DNA from: DASYSA01 sp036003885
GTDB taxonomy: Bacteria > Acidobacteriota > Blastocatellia > UBA7656
Length of the DNA: 6,587 bases
NCBI GenBank assembly: GCA_036003885.1
Contig: DASYSA010000313.1
Location: 1-6,587, forward strand
Reading direction: 5' to 3'
Shown here piece after piece: positions 1 through 6,587 of this stretch. The translations under genes were made by a program, and so were the position numbers. Under the pieces are notes generated by a model that was given only the letters and a program-made list of their open reading frames with translations, was not told the DNA's origin and did no database searches. Within the stretch, counting starts at the first letter, position 1, and each line of letters begins with the position of its first letter.

Positions 1-30
1 GGCGCGAGGTGTTAGGTTGAAAGTGAAGCT

Positions 31-53
31 GCTCCAGGCTGACGCCCTGGAGC
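31..53 (-). terminator. GC-rich hairpin downstream of the amidohydrolase, possible terminator
   Basis: GCTCCAGG at 31-38 pairs perfectly with CCTGGAGC at 46-53 around a 7-base loop, starting 19 bases after the amidohydrolase stop. On the minus strand it is followed by AGCTTCACTTTC, which is only moderately T-rich. On the plus strand it is followed by TTTCTT, so it could also serve a convergent gene to the left of the window. A 3' end for the operon is plausible, but the T-run is weak for an intrinsic terminator. Confidence 0.5.
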
Positions 54-72
54 TTTCTTGATCACTGCCGTC

Positions 73-1653
73 TTACTTTCTCACCGTCGGATACTCGATA
101 CCGAGCTGTTCCAGGTAGGTCTTATACTTTGTCGGATCGTAGTAATATCTCTTCAACTCGGGCGCGAACTTTTCCATCTTGTCTCTGTTGAGATCGCGCG
201 CCGGCTGGTCGCTCGGACCGATCAAAGGGGTGTACTTGATCTCTTTCGTCTGAACGTCATTGAAGTAGGCCCACGCCTGCTTCACCAGCTCGGGACCCAA
301 GAGAAAATCGAGCGCAGTGGCCGCCTGCACTTTTGCTCCGGCAGTTGAGCCTTTGTGTGCGATTGGTGTAGCCATAGCAACTGCGTTGGGCCAACTGTGA
401 CCGGGAAGGTTTGGAATATTTGCTGGAAATCGCAGATAAACCATCGGCACATTCCACGAGATATCGCCGACGTCGTCTGAACCGCCGCCGCCTGATTCCT
501 TCGGTGGCTCGAAGGCCTTCATCTTGAGCTTGAGCCCCTCGACTTTCGCGCCGATCTCTTGTTGTAAGGCTTTGGCAAGCCTTTGATCCGCCTCCGTCCA
601 GGGTGGCAGACCAACCGCTTCGATGTTCTTCTGCTGGACTTCCGCTATCACCTTGTTGAAGTGTTGGGGCCACGCCGAACCGACCATGCGCTGCGTGACG
701 GCTGTGTCGGTCATCATCGTCGCCGCTTGAGCGAATTTGTTGCCCAGCTCATACAGCTCTTTGATGTGCGGGTAGTCCAGTTCGCGAAAGTAGTACCAGA
801 CACCCGCCTCTGAGGGCACCACGTTCGGCTGATCGCCGCCGTTAAAGATCACGTAGTGCGACCGCTGTTGGAGGCGCAAATGCTCGCGTCTGAAATTCCA
901 GGCGGCGTTCATCAGCTCTACCGCGTCCAGTGCGCTCCGGCCGGACCATGGCGCCGCGGCGGCATGAGCTGCCCTTCCATGAAAGCTGTACTGCACGGAT
1001 ACCAGCCCGGTGTTGTTTCCCCCTTGTCCATAAGAAGTAGTCAGGTCGTCGCTGACGTGACAGCCGAGCACGAGGTCGACGTCTTTGAACAAGCCGGCGC
1101 GGATAAAGAAAGCTTTCGCGCCCACGAGCTCTTCGGCGACGCCCGGCAGAAGCTTGATCGTTCCCGCGACCCTGTACTTCTCCATCAACTTCTTCAATAC
1201 GATGGCTGCGGTTACGTTCACCGCCTGGCCCGAATTGTGGCCTTCTCCGTGGCCGGGCGCTCCCTCGACCAGGGGATCGTGATAGGCGACGCCGGGTTTC
1301 TGCGAGGCTCGCGGGATACAGTCGATGTCCGTGATGAAGGCGATGACCGGCTTGCCTGAGCCGTAGGTCGCGACCCATGCCGTCGGCATGCCGGCAACTC
1401 CTCGCTCGACCTTGAAGCCCTCCTTCTCAAGGATTCCGGTTATGTACTTTGATGTTTCAAATTCCTGGAAGCCGAGCTCGCTGAAGCTGAAGATCTGATC
1501 GACCATCTGCTGAGTAAGGGTCTGCAGCTTGTCGACCTCACTGATGGCTTCGCGTTTCAGATCGTCCAGTTTGGATCCGTTTTGAGTTCGGGCGGGCGCT
1601 AGGGGAAGAGTGATCAACAGCAACAACGTCGCAAGCGTTGCGTATTTTGCCAT
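73..1653 (-). CDS. secreted M20-family amidohydrolase, AbgB-like (526 aa)
   Basis: This zinc-peptidase-fold amidohydrolase resembles E. coli AbgB, which with AbgA splits p-aminobenzoyl-glutamate. Shared landmarks, comparing with AbgB from memory, are SGKPVIAF (99-106), GHGEGHN (134-140), a Glu pair in GVAEELVGAK (174-175), CHV (198-200), RSALDAVELM (239-248), NVVP (277-280), DVGDISW (394-400), GHSW (418-421) and IAHKG (431-435). Likely metal or catalytic residues are Glu137, His139, Glu174/175, His199 and His419. His226-Ala245 belongs to the dimerisation/lid domain. Unlike cytoplasmic AbgB it starts with a signal peptide (residues 1 to about 23, hydrophobic 8-20), which supports the ATG at 1651-1653. 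It also extends about 40 residues further at the C terminus (YYYDPTKYKTYLEQ). Glu137 replaces the AbgB Cys. The ribosome binding site is weak (GAGAAA). No AbgA partner is present, so the substrate is open: an acyl-amino acid, aromatic amide or dipeptide. Family assignment is firm; specificity is not. Confidence 0.9.
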   Translation of the reverse strand: MAKYATLATLLLLITLPLAPARTQNGSKLDDLKREAISEVDKLQTLTQQMVDQIFSFSELGFQEFETSKYITGILEKEGFKVERGVAGMPTAWVATYGSGKPVIAFITDIDCIPRASQKPGVAYHDPLVEGAPGHGEGHNSGQAVNVTAAIVLKKLMEKYRVAGTIKLLPGVAEELVGAKAFFIRAGLFKDVDLVLGCHVSDDLTTSYGQGGNNTGLVSVQYSFHGRAAHAAAAPWSGRSALDAVELMNAAWNFRREHLRLQQRSHYVIFNGGDQPNVVPSEAGVWYYFRELDYPHIKELYELGNKFAQAATMMTDTAVTQRMVGSAWPQHFNKVIAEVQQKNIEAVGLPPWTEADQRLAKALQQEIGAKVEGLKLKMKAFEPPKESGGGGSDDVGDISWNVPMVYLRFPANIPNLPGHSWPNAVAMATPIAHKGSTAGAKVQAATALDFLLGPELVKQAWAYFNDVQTKEIKYTPLIGPSDQPARDLNRDKMEKFAPELKRYYYDPTKYKTYLEQLGIEYPTVRK

Positions 1654-1675
1654 GGTCGTTTCTCGTTTTTCGAAG

Positions 1676-1759
1676 CTGGGTACGCACGCTTCCAGCGTGC
1701 CTTCCTTACCGAGTCTTGCACGCTGGAAGCGTGCGTACCCAGGAAGCGTGCGTACCCAG
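1676..1759. repeat. REP/BIME-like palindromic intergenic element (two inverted copies plus a truncated third)
   Basis: The arm at 1676-1700 is perfectly complementary to 1718-1742 (25 bp), with a 17-base loop at 1701-1717. Each arm is itself a small hairpin: GCACGCT, a 3-base loop (TCC or GGA), then AGCGTGC, at 1684-1700 and 1718-1734. A third, truncated copy follows at 1742-1759. The element fills 84 of the 113 bases between the Tricorn stop and the amidohydrolase start, beginning 7 bases after the stop and ending 22 bases before the ATG. No T-run follows on the minus strand, so it is not a classic intrinsic terminator. The architecture matches REP elements paired as a BIME, which can stabilise upstream mRNA or dampen downstream expression. 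Presence elsewhere in the genome is inferred, not seen. Confidence 0.8.
1742..1759. repeat. truncated third copy of the palindromic unit (direct repeat, 17-base period)
   Basis: The 18 bases at 1742-1759 (GGAAGCGTGCGTACCCAG) exactly repeat 1725-1742, sharing the G at 1742, so the period is 17. The copy lacks the distal part of the unit and so cannot form the small internal hairpin. It is complementary to 1676-1693 and could compete with 1725-1742 for that partner in mRNA. It probably arose by slippage or by partial insertion of another unit. Confidence 0.85.
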
Positions 1760-1766
1760 AGATTTG

Positions 1767-5108
<3,342 letters not shown>

Positions 5109-5113
5109 TGGAG

Positions 5114-5120
5114 CTCCTTC
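5114..5120 (-). promoter_or_regulatory. Shine-Dalgarno sequence of the complete Tricorn gene
   Basis: On the minus strand the sequence reads GAAGGAG, then CTCCA, then ATG, giving a 5-base spacer. This is a near-consensus ribosome binding site, and it fixes the start at 5106-5108, where the signal peptide also begins. It is clearly stronger than the site in front of the amidohydrolase downstream. Confidence 0.8.
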
Positions 5121-5122
5121 TT

Positions 5123-5140
5123 GTAAGTCAGAAATCTTAC
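5123..5140. repeat. short imperfect hairpin in the gap between the two Tricorn genes
   Basis: GTAAG at 5123-5127 is complementary to CTTAC at 5136-5140 with an 8-base loop. The stem is only 5 bp and AT-rich, and no T-run follows it, so it is unlikely to terminate transcription. It is recorded because it is the only structure in this 36-base gap besides the ribosome binding site. It may be chance. Confidence 0.2.
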
Positions 5141-5144
5141 TCAG

Positions 5145-6587
5145 TTAGTTCTTTCCGCCCTGTCCGTTATGATAGTTCGGATAGGCAGGACGATTGCTCG
5201 GCGCCCGCGGGTTCTTCTTGATTTCACTCAGGAGAACCTCTACGGCCTTGTCGAGCTGAGGGTCCCGTCCCTGCCGCCAGGCCGCTGGATCGAACTCGAC
5301 TTCCACGTCGGGCCCGACGCCGGTGTTTTCAACTTCCCATTGTCCGTTGAGTCCAAAGATCGCTGCATCCGGCGCCGTTACGAACCCTCCGTCCATCAGT
5401 TGCGGGGCAGGGAATGAGGCGACCAGTCCGCCCCACGTTCGCTTGCCGATTAGCGGGCCGATCTTCATCTTCCGGAAATACCATGGCAGCGCGTCGCCGC
5501 CGCTTCCGGCCATCTCATTGATGAGCATGGCTTTCGGACCGTAAATCGCGCCGAGCGGCGTCGGAATGTCCCGCCCATCACGGAACGAGATGTAGTTGAG
5601 CAGCGACCGGTTCAGATACTCGACGATATAGTCGGCCAGCGCGCCGCCGCTATTGAAGCGCTCGTCAATCAACGCGCCATCCTTTTGGGTCTGCGAGAAG
5701 AAGTATCGATTGAAGCTCGCGTAGCCCGAGCCTCCGGTGTTTGGCACGTAGACATAAGCCAGCTTCCCTCCGCTCATCTGGTCGACCTTGCGTCGATTCC
5801 CCTCAATCCAGTCCAGATTGCGCAGCCCGCCCTCACTGGCCACAGGCACCACAGTTACCTCCCGCGAGGCTGAGCCGTCAGCGTTCGGACCGACTCGAAT
5901 GACGACCTGTTTTCCAGCCGTGCTCTCGAAGAATTTGTAGACGCTTTCATTGGCCCGGACGTCGCGGCCATTGACTGCGAGCAGGTAGTCGCCGGGCTTT
6001 ACGTTCACTCCCGGCTGGGTGAGCGGCGCACGAAGTTGTGGGTTCCAGTTCTCGCCGTTGTAGACCTTCGCGAATCGATAGCGGCCGTTTTCTAATTTGT
6101 AATCCGCGCCGAGCAATCCACCCGACACGAAGTTGGGCCTCGGCTGATCTCCGCCGAAGATGAACATATGGCCGACTGTCAGCTGGTTCAGCACCTCCTG
6201 GAAGAGGTAAGTCAGATCGCTGCGATGCGCGACGGCGGCAACGTAGGGCTCGTACTGCTTCTCTACGGCATTCAGGTCGAGGCCGTGAGCGCCGGGATCG
6301 TAGAAGAAGTCGCGCTCCGATCGCCAGATCTCGTGATACATCTGCTGCCACTCAGCCTTCGGTTCGACGGCAACCTCCATATCGCCGACTTTAAGAATGC
6401 CTTCCCCGGGCTTAGGCGGCGTCATCGTGGGAGCGATGATCCACTGAGGACCCTGGCGGTAGAGCATCTTCTCGCCGTTCTGCGACACTTCGAAGGCGCC
6501 GACGCCGTCGAGCACCTTGTCGAATTTTCGTTTTTCCAGATCAAACTTATGGAGCGTAAGCCCCGGCCCTGCCGGCCCATCCCCTGC
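5145..6587 (-). CDS. Tricorn-type serine protease (S41 family), C-terminal 480 residues; 5' end outside window
   Basis: This is the protease half of a Tricorn-like peptidase, cut by the window edge. The frame stays open to base 6587, so the GTG at 6513-6515 is an internal Val (context DKVLDGVG, matching DKVIEGIG in the downstream paralogue), not a start. Numbering from the window edge, the C1 region runs from about residue 70 to 150 and includes ERDFFYDP and the catalytic His140 in TVGHMF. A PDZ domain follows at about 160-248, then the C2 peptidase domain with DERFNSGG, the nucleophile Ser362 in NEMAGSGGD (codon AGC at 5502-5504), GKRTWGG and Glu420 in WEVENTGVGPD. The tail ends RPAYPNYHNGQGGKN. 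The beta-propellers and any signal peptide lie beyond the window. By family knowledge it cuts polypeptides into short peptides. The downstream paralogue begins 36 bases after its stop, so the two are probably co-transcribed. Family assignment is secure; substrate is unknown. Confidence 0.92.
   Translation of the reverse strand, partial: AGDGPAGPGLTLHKFDLEKRKFDKVLDGVGAFEVSQNGEKMLYRQGPQWIIAPTMTPPKPGEGILKVGDMEVAVEPKAEWQQMYHEIWRSERDFFYDPGAHGLDLNAVEKQYEPYVAAVAHRSDLTYLFQEVLNQLTVGHMFIFGGDQPRPNFVSGGLLGADYKLENGRYRFAKVYNGENWNPQLRAPLTQPGVNVKPGDYLLAVNGRDVRANESVYKFFESTAGKQVVIRVGPNADGSASREVTVVPVASEGGLRNLDWIEGNRRKVDQMSGGKLAYVYVPNTGGSGYASFNRYFFSQTQKDGALIDERFNSGGALADYIVEYLNRSLLNYISFRDGRDIPTPLGAIYGPKAMLINEMAGSGGDALPWYFRKMKIGPLIGKRTWGGLVASFPAPQLMDGGFVTAPDAAIFGLNGQWEVENTGVGPDVEVEFDPAAWRQGRDPQLDKAVEVLLSEIKKNPRAPSNRPAYPNYHNGQGGKN

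Noticed and set aside
842..1378. A 178-codon minus-strand frame inside the amidohydrolase gene
   Set aside because: It is out of frame with the M20 gene, very Arg-rich, and has no motif. It is a shadow frame.
1676..1742. Intrinsic terminator of the Tricorn gene
   Set aside because: The stem is strong, but no T-run follows on the minus strand, and the nested symmetry with a third copy fits a REP-type repeat better. Some effect on transcription is still possible.
1676..1759. CRISPR array
   Set aside because: There are only two full units in opposite orientation plus one abutting partial copy, with no regular spacers and no cas genes.
6513..6515. GTG as the start of a shorter Tricorn-like gene
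   Set aside because: The frame continues to the window edge and the upstream codons (FDLEKRKFDK) match the paralogue, so the codon is an internal Val.

Overview
The window holds three genes, all read from the minus strand and all predicted to break down peptides or amides: the C-terminal part of a Tricorn-type serine protease (5145 to beyond 6587), a complete second Tricorn-type protease with a signal peptide (1767-5108), and a complete secreted amidohydrolase of the M20/AbgB type (73-1653). The DNA is GC-rich with strong codon bias, which produces many long but meaningless shadow reading frames on the other strand. Paired, secreted bacterial Tricorn homologues next to an AbgB-like enzyme, with a repeated GC-rich palindrome between genes, fit a soil-type bacterium, most plausibly Acidobacteriota (for example Blastocatellia). 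That assignment is inferred from gene content and is only moderately secure.

Layout in the direction of transcription (right to left): the first Tricorn gene enters from outside the window and ends with TAA at 5145-5147. A 36-base gap with a good Shine-Dalgarno sequence leads into the second Tricorn gene, which ends with TAG at 1767-1769. The next gap of 113 bases is mostly filled (84 bases) by a palindromic element: two perfect 25-base inverted arms plus a truncated third copy. The amidohydrolase follows, and a GC-rich hairpin 19 bases past its stop may end the transcript. The first 30 bases of the window show nothing else.

The two Tricorn proteins are clear paralogues, sharing nearly identical stretches across the protease core, the PDZ domain and an unusual C-terminal tail. 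Both keep the catalytic His, Ser and Glu. Neither keeps the Asp that gives archaeal Tricorn its preference for basic P1 residues, and the two differ from each other at that position. The AbgB-like enzyme carries Glu where E. coli AbgB has a metal-ligand Cys. The likely joint role is extracytoplasmic breakdown of proteins and peptides for nutrition, with the Tricorn proteases cutting polypeptides and the M20 enzyme releasing amino acids from small amides or acylated peptides. This role is inferred; no transporter or regulator is visible in the window.

I found no RNA genes, CRISPR arrays, insertion sequences or phage genes. The item most worth following up is the palindromic element at 1676-1759, which looks like a REP/BIME-type dispersed repeat.
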